A stretch of 64,000 nt of DNA, from NCBI GenBank assembly GCA_947570175.1, contig CANOTJ010000004.1, positions 26,215 to 90,214 on the forward strand, read 5' to 3'. The DNA comes from an uncultured Mycoplasmatota bacterium. Lineage in GTDB: Bacteria > Bacillota_I > Bacilli_A > RF39 > UBA660. The translations under genes and the position numbers were made by a program. This document shows, in pieces, positions 1 through 9,559 of this stretch; the first letter of the stretch is position 1; each line of letters starts with the position of its first letter. The notes under the pieces are model-generated. The model was not told the origin of the DNA, ran no database searches, and saw only the letters and a list, made by a program, of their open reading frames with translations.

Positions 1-473
1 GAGAGCGAACATTTCAACTATTAAATCAAGTTGCAGGAAGGGCAGGAAGAGCAAAATTAAAAGGAGAAGTAGTAATTCAAGGATTTAATATCGATCATTA
101 TAGTATTCGTTATGCTAAAGAACATGATTATCTTCATTTTTATCAAGAGGAAATGCGACTTCGAAAAATACTAAAATATAGTCCTTACTATAATTTGAGT
201 TTAATTAAAATAAGAACTAAAGAAGAGAAAGTTGGAATAGAGGAAGCAAATAAAATTGTAAAATATTTAAAATCAAAACAATTAAAAGACGTGATAATCT
301 TAGGCCCTAACTTTTCGTCTGTTCCTAAAATTAATAATGTATACCAAATTCAGATTATTATAAAATACAAAAAAACTGATAACTTGATAAAAGAACTTGG
401 GCAAGTAAGTGAAATTTATCACAATCATAAAAAAATAAATGTGGATATGGATATGAATCCCATTAGAATATAG
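1..473 (+). CDS. priA: Primosomal protein N' (PriA helicase), C-terminal part
   Basis: The reading frame is open from the window's left edge (first full codon at base 3) and stops at 473, so only about the last 156 residues are present. It begins with RTFQLLNQVAGRAGRA, the conserved helicase motif of PriA, followed by GEVVIQ, the HDYLHFYQEE stretch and SPYYNLSLIKI typical of the PriA C-terminus. PriA is the 3'-5' DNA helicase that reloads the replisome at stalled forks. A shorter internal ATG at 153 is not the start, because the PriA signature lies upstream of it in the same frame. The next gene starts 8 bases downstream. Confidence 0.93.
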   Translation, partial: ERTFQLLNQVAGRAGRAKLKGEVVIQGFNIDHYSIRYAKEHDYLHFYQEEMRLRKILKYSPYYNLSLIKIRTKEEKVGIEEANKIVKYLKSKQLKDVIILGPNFSSVPKINNVYQIQIIIKYKKTDNLIKELGQVSEIYHNHKKINVDMDMNPIRI

Positions 474-480
474 GTGAAGT

Positions 481-1902
481 ATGAAATTAAAAAAATATAT
501 TATTGTAACTATTGTGTTTTTTATAATGATTCTATTCTTATCTCCAATTTCTGGGGATGACTGGGGAAATTATATGGTTGGAACTCAAGGATTAAGACAT
601 ATGATTGGACAGGCAATTGGAATGTATTTTGATTGGGAAGGTAGATTAGTTAGTCGGATATTCATTAACTTTTTAACCTATCATAAATGGCTATGGAATA
701 TAATAAATAGTTTGTTGATTACAAGTATTATTTATTTTACTGTAAAAATAATTGAACCAAAAGATAAAAAAACAATTTATTTTCTTAGTCTGTTTGGCAT
801 AATCGGAATGAATATTTACATGTTTTCACAAAGTATTACATGGCTGGCAGGAAATATTACATATTTGTTTCCTTTATCTTTATATATCATGTATCTATAT
901 TATTTGAAAACAAATCAAGTAAAGAATCATATAGTATCTTTTGGCATTTTGAATTTCATACTACCTATGTTTGTAGAACATATGGCAGTATTATTAGTAC
1001 TTACAAATTTATTAGTCAATATTATTTTATATATCCGTACAAAAAAAGTAGATAAAATATTACTATGTCATTTTATTCTGTCCACATTTAGTACTATTTT
1101 AATGTTATTATCTCCAGGCTCTAATTTACGAACAAAAATTGAAAATATAGAATTTAATCAGTTATCCCTAATTTGGAAAATTTTATATAATATTCCTAAT
1201 TTTATGTATTATACATTTATTTCTAATGCTTATTTAATGATATTATGGATTATTGTTATGATTTATTTAATTAGAAAACAGTTTACCAATAAAATTGTAA
1301 AAAAAATATTCATTTTCTATATTACAGGAATTCCTATTTTAACTATTATAGGTTATCATACAAGTATTCTTCAAATTTCCTATTTGAACTTTATCATAGA
1401 TTCCCATCATTTACTCGTTATTCTTTATTGGATTTCATTTGTTAGTATTTTCATATTTTTGATGATAAAAAATATCAAAAATCAGGAGAATATATACTGT
1501 TTGATTCTGTTTTTAATCGGAATATCAGCAAACGGAATCATGTTATTATCCCCAACTTGGGGTTATCGTACCGCTCTTGCAACCAATATTTTAGTATTAA
1601 TCTCTTTGCTATGGATCATATCAGATATCAAAATACCCGGTATGATGAAAAAAATAATCCCTATTTTAGGAGGAAGTCTTCTATTTTTATATCTGATTTT
1701 ATATTCTTATTTATACTATGTAAATCAAGAAAGGGAACAATTCATAAAACAACAAATAAAATCCAATCAAAATATCATTCAAGTGAAAAAATTACCAATA
1801 TATGCCCCTTGTAATAGTAATCCAACTAATGAATATCATGAAAAAGTATTTAAAAAATATTATGATATAGAAGGCAATAAAAAGATACAAATAATAAAAT
1901 AA
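481..1902 (+). CDS. Multi-pass membrane protein, DUF6056-like
   Basis: A 473-residue integral membrane protein with about ten hydrophobic segments. After the first membrane helix comes SGDDWGNY, then WEGRLVSR and WLAGNITYLFPL. The pattern of an acidic DDW after TM1, a WxGR box and a GN-Y-P box resembles the DUF6056/GT-C-like membrane families that act in surface glycan assembly. It could be a lipid-linked sugar transferase, but no substrate can be read from the sequence. It starts 8 bases after priA with GGTGAA as ribosome binding site, so it is probably cotranscribed with priA. The assignment rests on motif resemblance only. Confidence 0.55.
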   Translation: MKLKKYIIVTIVFFIMILFLSPISGDDWGNYMVGTQGLRHMIGQAIGMYFDWEGRLVSRIFINFLTYHKWLWNIINSLLITSIIYFTVKIIEPKDKKTIYFLSLFGIIGMNIYMFSQSITWLAGNITYLFPLSLYIMYLYYLKTNQVKNHIVSFGILNFILPMFVEHMAVLLVLTNLLVNIILYIRTKKVDKILLCHFILSTFSTILMLLSPGSNLRTKIENIEFNQLSLIWKILYNIPNFMYYTFISNAYLMILWIIVMIYLIRKQFTNKIVKKIFIFYITGIPILTIIGYHTSILQISYLNFIIDSHHLLVILYWISFVSIFIFLMIKNIKNQENIYCLILFLIGISANGIMLLSPTWGYRTALATNILVLISLLWIISDIKIPGMMKKIIPILGGSLLFLYLILYSYLYYVNQEREQFIKQQIKSNQNIIQVKKLPIYAPCNSNPTNEYHEKVFKKYYDIEGNKKIQIIK

Positions 1903-1926
1903 AAAGATTTTTTGAAATCTTTTTAT
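1901..1926. terminator. Bidirectional rho-independent terminator
   Basis: AAAAAGATTT pairs with AAATCTTTTT around a short loop, with T-rich tails on both strands. It lies between the convergent membrane-protein gene and the minus-strand hypothetical gene and can serve both. Confidence 0.75.
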
Positions 1927-2366
1927 TTATAGGAAATATATTGTTGATTGAGTTTTAGTTGTTTTACTCTTACTTTAAAATTTTGATTCGGACCATAATA
2001 GGGCTGTAAAGACCCAGGATTGACGAATAAATCATCTTTTTTTCTAGGGTAGGTGGTCATAATCATTGTTTTTAATTCTTTCTCTTTTTGATGAATATCT
2101 TTTCGAAGGTGGTAGAAAATTTGAAAGGAATCCTTTAACGTATCTAAATCTACAAACCCTTGATCTGGAATTCTAATTAGTATAGCATCTTTTTTATAAT
2201 CCTCTGTTTTTGGTGGGATAATTTTGGTACTGTTTGCTTTTATCTCAAAATCATCTATAAGATATGGCTGTTTAGTTACAATAGTCTTTGCTTCTTTTGT
2301 GCACTTTTTAATATCTCCCCAAAAAACATTTTCTGGATGAATGTGACCAATCATAAATTCGAACAT
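1923..2366 (-). CDS. Hypothetical protein, 147 residues
   Basis: A minus-strand gene starting at 2366 behind a good ribosome binding site (AAGGAAGGGGGA). The product is soluble, with no signal peptide or membrane helix. It opens MFEFMIGHIHPENVFWGD, has a charged middle, and ends with FVNPGSLQPYYGP followed by a basic strand-like stretch. I do not recognise the family. It is divergent from uvrA, and the shared 160-base gap holds the uvrA promoter; its 3' end meets the terminator shared with the upstream membrane-protein gene. Confidence 0.6.
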   Translation of the reverse strand: MFEFMIGHIHPENVFWGDIKKCTKEAKTIVTKQPYLIDDFEIKANSTKIIPPKTEDYKKDAILIRIPDQGFVDLDTLKDSFQIFYHLRKDIHQKEKELKTMIMTTYPRKKDDLFVNPGSLQPYYGPNQNFKVRVKQLKLNQQYISYK

Positions 2367-2448
2367 AATAGTCCCCCTTCCTTTATTTCAGTATTATATT
2401 CTTTTCAAAAGATTTCGTCAATGATTTTTATTAGAATATAAAAGAAAC

Positions 2449-2477
2449 TTGATAAGCGAAAAAATGTTTGGTATAAT
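2449..2477 (+). promoter_or_regulatory. uvrA promoter
   Basis: TTGATA (2449-2454), a 17-base spacer, then TATAAT (2472-2477) preceded by TG at the extended -10 position. uvrA begins 50 bases downstream. No LexA-type inverted repeat was evident by eye. Confidence 0.75.
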
Positions 2478-2526
2478 ATTCATTGACAAAGGTGTTATAA
2501 TAGTAAATAAATTATGAGGTGATTAC

Positions 2527-5340
2527 ATGGATAAAATTATTGTTAAAGGAGCACGTGAAAATAATTTAAAAAATGTTTCGATAGAACTCCCTAAAAATCA
2601 GTTGATTGTTATGACAGGAGTTAGTGGGAGTGGAAAAAGTAGCTTAGCTTTTGATACCATTTATGCAGAAGGGCAAAGACGCTATGTTGAAAGTTTAAGT
2701 GCCTATGCAAGACAATTTTTAGGTGGAGAATCCAAACCAGATGTAGATAGTATTGAAGGATTATCGCCATCCATTAGTATTGATCAAAAAACCACCAGTA
2801 AAAATCCTAGGAGCACTGTTGGAACAGTTACAGAAATTTATGACTATTTACGTCTTTTATATGCTAGGATTGGTGTACCATATTGCTCAACTCATCATCG
2901 TCCTATTTCTAGTCAAAGTGTAGAAGAGATGACAAATCAAGTTTTGAAATTGGCTGAAAAAACAAAAATCAAAATTTTGAGTCCAGTTATTTATGGTGAG
3001 AAAGGGACTTTTAAAGATCTTTTAGAAAATCTTCGAAAAGATGGTTATGTTCGAGTAATTATTGATAATAAAGAATATGATTTAATGGAAGAGATTATAC
3101 TTTCCAAAACTAAAAAACATTATATTCATGTTGTAGTGGATCGTTTAATTATAAAAGAAGGAATTCGTAGTCGTTTATATGAATCGATTGAACAGGCAAC
3201 TAAGTTATCAAAGGGACGTGTATATATCGAAGTAATTGGCGGAGAATCGTTCTTGATGAGTGAATCCTATGCTTGTCCAGACTGTGATTTTTCTCTTCCA
3301 GAATTAGAACCTAGAATGTTTTCCTTTAATGCACCTTATGGTGCATGTCCAGAGTGTAAAGGTCTTGGAATTAAGTATAAAATAGATGAAGATCTAGTAA
3401 TTCCAGATCGTCATTTAAGCATTTTAGCTGGTGCTATTAAACCAATTAATATTGATGATAAAAATAATATTACTTATACAGAATTATCTACTGTTTGTAA
3501 TTACTATGGTATCAAAATGGACGTTCCAATAAAAGATTTAACCAAAGAACAACTAAATATAATTTTATACGGTTCAGATCAATTATTAGAATTTAACTAT
3601 GTATCTAAAACAGGAAATACTAGAACAACAAGGAATTTTTATGAAGGAATTATTCGAAATTTAGAAAGAAGATATATTGAAACAAAAAGCAATTGGATTC
3701 GTGATTGGATAGAAGGATATATGACAGAACTACCTTGCCCAACATGTAAAGGAGCACGTTTAGATTCCTCTATTTTATCCGTTTTAATTCAAAAAAAGAG
3801 TATTTATGATTTAACCAATTTAAGCATTGAAGATCTATATACTTTTTTTAACAAGTTAACATTAACCAAAGAGCAAGAGGAAATTTCTAAATTAGTTATC
3901 AAGGAAATTAAATCGCGTTTAGAATTTTTGATTAATGTAGGACTTAGTTATTTAACTCTTAGTAGAAGTGCAGGAACATTAAGTGGGGGAGAAGCACAAA
4001 GAATTCGTTTAGCCACCCAAATAGGCTCTCATTTAACAGGAGTTTTGTATGTATTAGATGAACCAAGTATTGGTCTCCACCAGAGAGATAATAATCGTTT
4101 AATTAAATCGTTACAAGATATGAGGGATTTAGGAAATACATTAATTGTAGTAGAACATGATACAGATACTATGCTTGCAGCTGACTATTTGGTAGATGTG
4201 GGACCAGCAGCAGGACTTCATGGAGGAGAAATTATAGCAGAAGGGACTCCAGAAGAAGTGATGAGAAATGAAAATAGTCTAACTGGAAAGTATTTAAATG
4301 GAACACTGAAAATAGATATACCAAAAAAAAGAAGAAAAGGAAATAAAAAATATCTACAGGTAAAGGGAGCACGTGAAAATAATTTAAAGAATCTAAATAT
4401 TAAGATTCCTTTAGGAACTTTTACCTGTGTTACAGGAGTTAGTGGAAGCGGGAAAAGTAGTTTAGTAAATGAAATTATTTATAAAGCAGTATCTAATAAT
4501 TTATATAAATCTAAAGAAAAACCTGGAAAGTATAAAGAAATAAAAGGATTAGAAAATATAGATAAAGTCATTGATATATCACAGGCACCAATAGGGAGAA
4601 CTCCAAGATCGAATCCAGCAACCTATACAGGAGTCTTTGATGATATTCGAGATGTATTTGCCTCTACAAAAGAAGCCAAACTAAAGGGATATGATAAAGG
4701 AAGATTTTCTTTTAATGTAAAAGGAGGAAGATGTGAAGCTTGCTGGGGAGATGGTGTCAAAAAAATAGAGATGCATTTTTTACCAGATGTATATGTTCCT
4801 TGTGAAATTTGTCATGGTACACGTTATAATACGGAAACTCTAGAAATTAGATACAAAGAAAAAAGCATTTATGATGTATTAGAAATGCGTGTAGAAGAAG
4901 CATTAGAATTTTTTGAAAATCATCCCAAAATTAAAAATAAATTACAAATGTTATCTGATGTTGGTCTTTCTTATATAAAATTAGGTCAGAGTGCACCAAC
5001 TCTAAGTGGTGGAGAAGCTGGGAGAGTAAAACTAGCAAAAGAACTTCAAAAGAAGCCAACAGGGAAAAGTTTATTTATATTAGATGAACCAACGACAGGA
5101 CTTCATACACATGATATTAAGAAACTATTATCGATTTTACAAAGAATCGTAGATAATGGAGATACCGTTTTAGTGATTGAACATAATTTAGATGTGATTA
5201 AGGTAGCAGATTATATTATTGATCTAGGACCTGAAGGAGGAGATGGAGGAGGAAATATTGTTGCCGTTGGAACTCCAGAAGAAATTGCTAAAGTAAAAGA
5301 AAGTTATACTGGACAGTTTTTAAAAGAGATGTTAAAGTAG
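2527..5340 (+). CDS. uvrA: Excinuclease ABC subunit A
   Basis: A full-length UvrA (937 residues; the family is usually about 940). It has two ABC ATPase modules: Walker A GVSGSGKSS near residues 31-39 and again near 637, and signature plus Walker B segments LSGGEAQRI...LYVLDEPSIGLHQ and LSGGEAGRV...LFILDEPTTGLH. Zinc-binding CPDC...CPEC and CEAC...CEIC clusters are intact. UvrA dimers scan DNA for bulky lesions and load UvrB in nucleotide excision repair. uvrB is not adjacent here. The start ATG follows GAGGTGATTAC. lspA follows within about 30 bases. Confidence 0.98.
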   Translation: MDKIIVKGARENNLKNVSIELPKNQLIVMTGVSGSGKSSLAFDTIYAEGQRRYVESLSAYARQFLGGESKPDVDSIEGLSPSISIDQKTTSKNPRSTVGTVTEIYDYLRLLYARIGVPYCSTHHRPISSQSVEEMTNQVLKLAEKTKIKILSPVIYGEKGTFKDLLENLRKDGYVRVIIDNKEYDLMEEIILSKTKKHYIHVVVDRLIIKEGIRSRLYESIEQATKLSKGRVYIEVIGGESFLMSESYACPDCDFSLPELEPRMFSFNAPYGACPECKGLGIKYKIDEDLVIPDRHLSILAGAIKPINIDDKNNITYTELSTVCNYYGIKMDVPIKDLTKEQLNIILYGSDQLLEFNYVSKTGNTRTTRNFYEGIIRNLERRYIETKSNWIRDWIEGYMTELPCPTCKGARLDSSILSVLIQKKSIYDLTNLSIEDLYTFFNKLTLTKEQEEISKLVIKEIKSRLEFLINVGLSYLTLSRSAGTLSGGEAQRIRLATQIGSHLTGVLYVLDEPSIGLHQRDNNRLIKSLQDMRDLGNTLIVVEHDTDTMLAADYLVDVGPAAGLHGGEIIAEGTPEEVMRNENSLTGKYLNGTLKIDIPKKRRKGNKKYLQVKGARENNLKNLNIKIPLGTFTCVTGVSGSGKSSLVNEIIYKAVSNNLYKSKEKPGKYKEIKGLENIDKVIDISQAPIGRTPRSNPATYTGVFDDIRDVFASTKEAKLKGYDKGRFSFNVKGGRCEACWGDGVKKIEMHFLPDVYVPCEICHGTRYNTETLEIRYKEKSIYDVLEMRVEEALEFFENHPKIKNKLQMLSDVGLSYIKLGQSAPTLSGGEAGRVKLAKELQKKPTGKSLFILDEPTTGLHTHDIKKLLSILQRIVDNGDTVLVIEHNLDVIKVADYIIDLGPEGGDGGGNIVAVGTPEEIAKVKESYTGQFLKEMLK

Positions 5341-5350
5341 AAAAGTGTGG

Positions 5351-5356
5351 TATAAT
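5351..5356 (+). promoter_or_regulatory. Extended -10 element just before lspA
   Basis: TGGTATAAT (TG plus TATAAT) ends 15 bases before the lspA ATG and just downstream of the uvrA stop. A start of transcription about 7 bases on would leave a leader of roughly 9 nucleotides carrying AAGGTGAT. No clear -35 was found because it would lie inside uvrA. Confidence 0.4.
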
Positions 5357-5371
5357 AGAAAAGGTGATACA

Positions 5372-5833
5372 ATGCTATATATAAGTCTATTATCTGTTTT
5401 TATAATATTTTTAGATCAGATTATAAAGATAATTGTAGAACACCAACTATTTCTAAGACAAAGTATAGAGTTTATTTCTGGTTTTTTCTCTGTTACCTAT
5501 GTTCAAAATTATGGAGCTGCCTTTAGCGTTTTAACAGGCAATCGAATATTTTTAATTGTTATAGCGTTAGTTGCTTTACTGATGATTTATCAATGTTTTA
5601 TAAATGGCAAATTATTAAATAAAATCGAACAAATTACTTATGGGTTATTAGTAGGGGGAATTATAGGAAATTTACTCGATCGAATGTTTAGAGGATATGT
5701 TGTCGATTATTTGGATTTTCAAATTTTTCATTATGATTTTCCCGTTTTTAATTTAGCGGATATATCGATCATTGTTAGTGCCCTTTTAATATTATGGATG
5801 ATGGTGAAAGGAGAGAAAAGATGCAAGAAGTAA
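5372..5833 (+). CDS. lspA: Lipoprotein signal peptidase
   Basis: A 153-residue aspartic membrane protease that cleaves prolipoprotein signal peptides after lipidation. Four membrane segments are visible. The catalytic aspartates sit in GNLLDRMFRGYVVDYLDF and FNLADISI. I chose the ATG at 5372, which has AAGGTGAT at the right distance, over an in-frame ATG 27 bases upstream that would add an unlikely leader (MWYNRKGDT) to the first helix. The gene overlaps rluD by 13 bases, so translation is probably coupled. The lspA-rluD pairing is the same as in Bacillus. Its substrates in this window include the rhodanese and metal-binding lipoproteins. Confidence 0.95.
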   Translation: MLYISLLSVFIIFLDQIIKIIVEHQLFLRQSIEFISGFFSVTYVQNYGAAFSVLTGNRIFLIVIALVALLMIYQCFINGKLLNKIEQITYGLLVGGIIGNLLDRMFRGYVVDYLDFQIFHYDFPVFNLADISIIVSALLILWMMVKGEKRCKK

Positions 5834-6723
5834 TCATTACAACAACGGATGAAGGAAAAAGATTAGATTCTCTTTTACCATCCTTTGTTCAGGCTAGTCG
5901 AACAAAATTAAGTAAAATGATTAAAAACGGAGAAATTTTAGTCAATCAAAAAAAAGTAAAAGTAAGTTATATTTTAAAAGAAAAGGATCATATAATAATA
6001 CCAGAAATTGAACAAGAAAGATTAGAAGCAATCCCAGAAAAAATGGATTTAGATATCGTTTATGAAGATAATGATGTTATCGTTGTCAATAAACCTAATG
6101 GCATGGTTGTTCATCCTGCTGTTGGGAATAAATCTGGAACCCTAGTCAATGGTCTTTTATATTATTCTAAGAACCTAAGTACGATTAATGGGGAATTTCG
6201 ACCAGGAATTGTCCATAGAATTGATGCCTATACAACAGGTTTATTAATGATTGCTAAGAATGATAAAGCGCATCAAATTTTAGCCAAACAATTAGAAGAA
6301 AAGAAAACAACTCGAAAATACATTGCCTTGGTATGGGGAGTTGTAAATACGGATACTGCAACAATTGATGCCCCCATTGGAAGGGATTTACACGATCGAA
6401 AAAAAATGGCTGTAACAGATGTAAATGCTAAAGATGCAATTACCCATTTTAAGGTAATTGAGAGGTATGCTAGTGCAACATTAATCGAATTATCACTAGA
6501 AACTGGAAGAACTCATCAAATCAGGGTTCACCTAAACTATATTGGTTATCCAGTTGTAAATGATCCAATATATGGTAGAAGAAAAATAATTGATCAAACA
6601 GGTCAATGTTTACATGCTAAAACACTAGGATTTATTCATCCTAGTACAGGAAAGTATATGGAATTTGATAGTGCTTTACCAGAATGCTTTCAAAATATTT
6701 TGAATCAATTTAAAGATTCATAA
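5821..6723 (+). CDS. rluD: RluD-type 23S rRNA pseudouridine synthase
   Basis: A 300-residue protein. An N-terminal S4 RNA-binding domain (residues about 5-75) is followed by the catalytic domain, with HRIDAYTTGLLMIAKN carrying the catalytic aspartate and GRTHQIRVHL downstream. It matches the RluA/RluD family (YlyB in Bacillus), which modifies uridines in 23S rRNA. The start at 5821 is preferred because AAAGGAGA precedes it; a longer in-frame start at 5794 lies deep in lspA and lacks a ribosome binding site. It runs into the convergent TspO-like gene with a 14-base tail-to-tail overlap. Confidence 0.93.
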   Translation: MQEVIITTTDEGKRLDSLLPSFVQASRTKLSKMIKNGEILVNQKKVKVSYILKEKDHIIIPEIEQERLEAIPEKMDLDIVYEDNDVIVVNKPNGMVVHPAVGNKSGTLVNGLLYYSKNLSTINGEFRPGIVHRIDAYTTGLLMIAKNDKAHQILAKQLEEKKTTRKYIALVWGVVNTDTATIDAPIGRDLHDRKKMAVTDVNAKDAITHFKVIERYASATLIELSLETGRTHQIRVHLNYIGYPVVNDPIYGRRKIIDQTGQCLHAKTLGFIHPSTGKYMEFDSALPECFQNILNQFKDS

Positions 6724-7165
6724 AATAAATAGTTAAATTTAAAATTAGTGCAAAAAGAGAAAACAAAGAATAAGGAATTAAATAATAACTGGCCTTTGTA
6801 TTAATCTCTTTTGTTTCGTAATAAAGAAATAAAGATGTGATAAAAATTAAAACAGTATCCACAAAACCCAGAAAAATATTTTTAATAGTAAAAAAGACAA
6901 AAGTATATAATTGATTAAAAATATAATTATAAATTAAAGAGTGATTATAACTTTCAATGTATTTATAATAAATTCTGTTATATACAAGAAAGATACTAAA
7001 GGCAATTAATAGATACAATATAGTCCAAACAATTCCAAAAAAGTATGTGGGTGGGGCAAACTTTGGTAAATGAAGGTTGGTATAAAAAGTAGAATCTACT
7101 TTAAAGATAAGACCACTTAAGAACCAAGGAAGTAAAATAATTAAGAATTTGAAAAATTTTTTCAT
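6710..7165 (-). CDS. TspO/MBR family membrane protein
   Basis: A 151-residue protein with five predicted membrane helices. The first loop reads LPKFAPPTYFFGIVWTILYLLIA, close to the TspO/MBR signature in which a P-P-FG-W-LY pattern forms the ligand pocket. TspO proteins bind tetrapyrroles such as protoporphyrin and are implicated in stress and porphyrin control. It starts behind AGGTGG and converges on rluD with overlapping 3' ends. The family call is good; the ligand is unknown. Confidence 0.8.
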   Translation of the reverse strand: MKKFFKFLIILLPWFLSGLIFKVDSTFYTNLHLPKFAPPTYFFGIVWTILYLLIAFSIFLVYNRIYYKYIESYNHSLIYNYIFNQLYTFVFFTIKNIFLGFVDTVLIFITSLFLYYETKEINTKASYYLIPYSLFSLFALILNLTIYFMNL

Positions 7166-7222
7166 AAGCCACCTCTTTACATAACTTATGAACTATATTA
7201 AAATAATATTACAGGAGGAATT

Positions 7223-8380
7223 ATGGAAGAGGTAAGAATAGAAGCAAATGATGAATTAGTTATGAAATTGTTACATTTTTTCATTACAGAACAGGGATAT
7301 AGTCCTATCGTTTTACACGGGGCAAAAAATGAAATATGGTTAGAAAATTTAGACGAAAACTATCAAATTATTAGAATTGTATCCAACTATATTCATAATG
7401 AAGAACAATTAAATTTTGATTTATTTCGTACAAAAAAAATTGTACAAAAAATTAAACAAAAAACAATGTCATTTCATTTATCGACATTAAGTTTATTTGT
7501 AAATTTAGGAGATAATGTGGATATCCAACCATATACACACGTAAATCATGTATATTGTGCGGGAATTCAAACTGTTAAAGACTTAAAAAAATACGATTTT
7601 ATTATTAGTGAATTTCCAAATATTACAAAAAATACAAATTTCAAAGAAAAAGGAATGGAGTTATTCTTAAAGATTACAAAAGATATTAGTGATAAAAATG
7701 AGAATGAATCATTAAAAGCAGAAGAAGTATTCAAGAAAAAAACACCATATATTACTTATGGTATTATCCTCATGAATGTGTTATTATTTCTTGCTACTTA
7801 TCTTTTTGGTAATGGTAGCAATGATATCATAACTCTATTAAACTTTGGGGCAAACTATGGACCGCTGGTAAGAGTAGGAGAGATTTATCGATTAATTACT
7901 TGTGCTTTTTTACACGCAGGAATTCTTCATCTATTTCTAAATTGTTATGCCTTATATATTGTAGGATCGCAAATAGAAAGTTTCCTAGGAAAAATAAAAT
8001 ATATTTTGGTATATTTATTTAGTGCATTAACAGGAAGTATGTTATCTATTGTTTTTAGTGATTCCATAAGTATTGGGGCAAGTGGTGCCATTTTTGGACT
8101 ATTTGGTTCATTATTATACTTTGGATATCATTATCGAGTTTATTTAGGAACGGTGATTCGATCCCAAATTATTCCTCTTCTTTTATTAAATTTAGTTTTA
8201 GGATTTATGCTAAATGGTATGGATAATGCAGCTCATATTGGTGGTCTTGTGGGAGGACTTTTGATGACTATGGCTCTTGGAATTAAATACAAATCCAGTA
8301 AATCTGAAAAAATTAATGGAATCATTATTTCAATTATTTATCTTATTTTTTTAAGTTGTTTAGTTATTCTTAATCATTAA
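7223..8380 (+). CDS. Rhomboid family intramembrane serine protease
   Basis: A 385-residue protein. Residues 1 to about 170 form a soluble cytoplasmic domain; the C-terminal half has at least six membrane helices. The catalytic serine is in GASGAIFGL and the partner histidine in NAAHIGGLVGG. HAGILHLFLNCYAL is the conserved H...N helix of rhomboids. The architecture resembles Bacillus GluP/YqgP, which cleaves membrane proteins within the bilayer. AGGAGG precedes the start. The gene reads divergently from the TspO-like gene. Confidence 0.93.
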   Translation: MEEVRIEANDELVMKLLHFFITEQGYSPIVLHGAKNEIWLENLDENYQIIRIVSNYIHNEEQLNFDLFRTKKIVQKIKQKTMSFHLSTLSLFVNLGDNVDIQPYTHVNHVYCAGIQTVKDLKKYDFIISEFPNITKNTNFKEKGMELFLKITKDISDKNENESLKAEEVFKKKTPYITYGIILMNVLLFLATYLFGNGSNDIITLLNFGANYGPLVRVGEIYRLITCAFLHAGILHLFLNCYALYIVGSQIESFLGKIKYILVYLFSALTGSMLSIVFSDSISIGASGAIFGLFGSLLYFGYHYRVYLGTVIRSQIIPLLLLNLVLGFMLNGMDNAAHIGGLVGGLLMTMALGIKYKSSKSEKINGIIISIIYLIFLSCLVILNH

Positions 8381-8463
8381 TTGACATATAAATTGTCAAG
8401 CAATAAATAAAGTAGAGTAGAAAATTACTCTTTTTTGGTATAATAAGAAAAAGGAGTGGCATT

Positions 8464-9480
8464 ATGAAGAAAAAGAAGACAAAGAAAATAAAGATATTTT
8501 TACTAATTATTCTATTGTTTGGTGTTGCTGGGTATTTATTGTGGATGCAAAAAGAAGATCTTCCCGTTTCAAAAAAAATAAAAGAGAAAAGTCTTAAAAT
8601 TGTAGATATCAATTCTAAATCTAGGCCTTATGCTGTTATGATTAATAACCATAAACAAGCTAGAATGCATCATGCGGGTCTTCAAGACGCCTATATTGTT
8701 TATGAAATAATAGTAGAAGGTGGTTTAACTAGAATGATGGCACTGTTCAAAGATCAAAAAACAGAAAGGATTGGTTCCGTTAGAAGCTCTAGACATTATT
8801 TTTTAGACTATGCAATGGAAAATGATGCTATTTATGTGCACTATGGATGGAGTCCTCAGGCGGAACAAGATGTTGAAAGATATGGAATCCATAATATTAA
8901 TGGGCTTTATGATGCCGATGCTTTTTGGAGGGATCGAACACTTAGAGTTTCTTCAGAACACACTGCCTTTACAAACATTGAAAAAATAAATGCAGTAGTT
9001 CGAGAAAAGGGATACCGAACAAAAACAAATACGGATTTGCTTTTAAATTATGAACCAGATGAGATTGAATTAAATGAGAAAGAGAGTAATGTAATCGCAA
9101 ATAATGTAGTAATTCCTTATTCTAGTTATATAACAACCTCCTATACTTATGATCCTAATACAAAATTATATAAACGTTTTGTAAATGGAGAGGAACATGT
9201 AGATTCTGTGACAAAATTACAATATACTACTAAAAATATAATCATTCAAAAGATGGATAATTATAGTATAGATAACTATGGAAGACAGGATATTGATAAT
9301 GTGGGGGTTGGAGAAGGCTATTATATTACGAATGGCTATGCTATTCCAATTACATGGTATAAGGACTCTAGAGATGGACAAACAGTTTACAAAGATGAGA
9401 ATGATAAAGAAATTAAGATAAATGATGGAAATACCTATATTCAAATTCAACCTTTGAAACAGGAAACAACAATAAATTAA
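8464..9480 (+). CDS. DUF3048 family membrane-anchored protein (YerB-like)
   Basis: A 338-residue protein with one N-terminal membrane segment (residues about 10-27) and an extracellular remainder. RPYAVMINNHKQAR, the IVEGGLTRMMALF stretch and IGSVRSSRHYF are the hallmarks of DUF3048, a family of surface proteins of unknown biochemistry found in sporulating and non-sporulating Firmicutes. There is no lipobox cysteine, so it is held by the helix. AAGGAGTGG precedes ATG 8464, and an extended -10 (GGTATAAT) ends about 20 bases upstream of the start. Confidence 0.87.
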   Translation: MKKKKTKKIKIFLLIILLFGVAGYLLWMQKEDLPVSKKIKEKSLKIVDINSKSRPYAVMINNHKQARMHHAGLQDAYIVYEIIVEGGLTRMMALFKDQKTERIGSVRSSRHYFLDYAMENDAIYVHYGWSPQAEQDVERYGIHNINGLYDADAFWRDRTLRVSSEHTAFTNIEKINAVVREKGYRTKTNTDLLLNYEPDEIELNEKESNVIANNVVIPYSSYITTSYTYDPNTKLYKRFVNGEEHVDSVTKLQYTTKNIIIQKMDNYSIDNYGRQDIDNVGVGEGYYITNGYAIPITWYKDSRDGQTVYKDENDKEIKINDGNTYIQIQPLKQETTIN

Positions 9481-9559
9481 ATATTTTTAGAAAAAATATG
9501 TAAAAAGATTATTAACTTTTGAAAATATATGATATAATGTATTAGTCTGAGGTGAAGGT

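Noticed and set aside
2483..2501. A second promoter before uvrA from TTGACA and TATAAT
   Set aside because: The spacer is only 7 bases. The TTGATA-17-TATAAT pair just upstream is far better.
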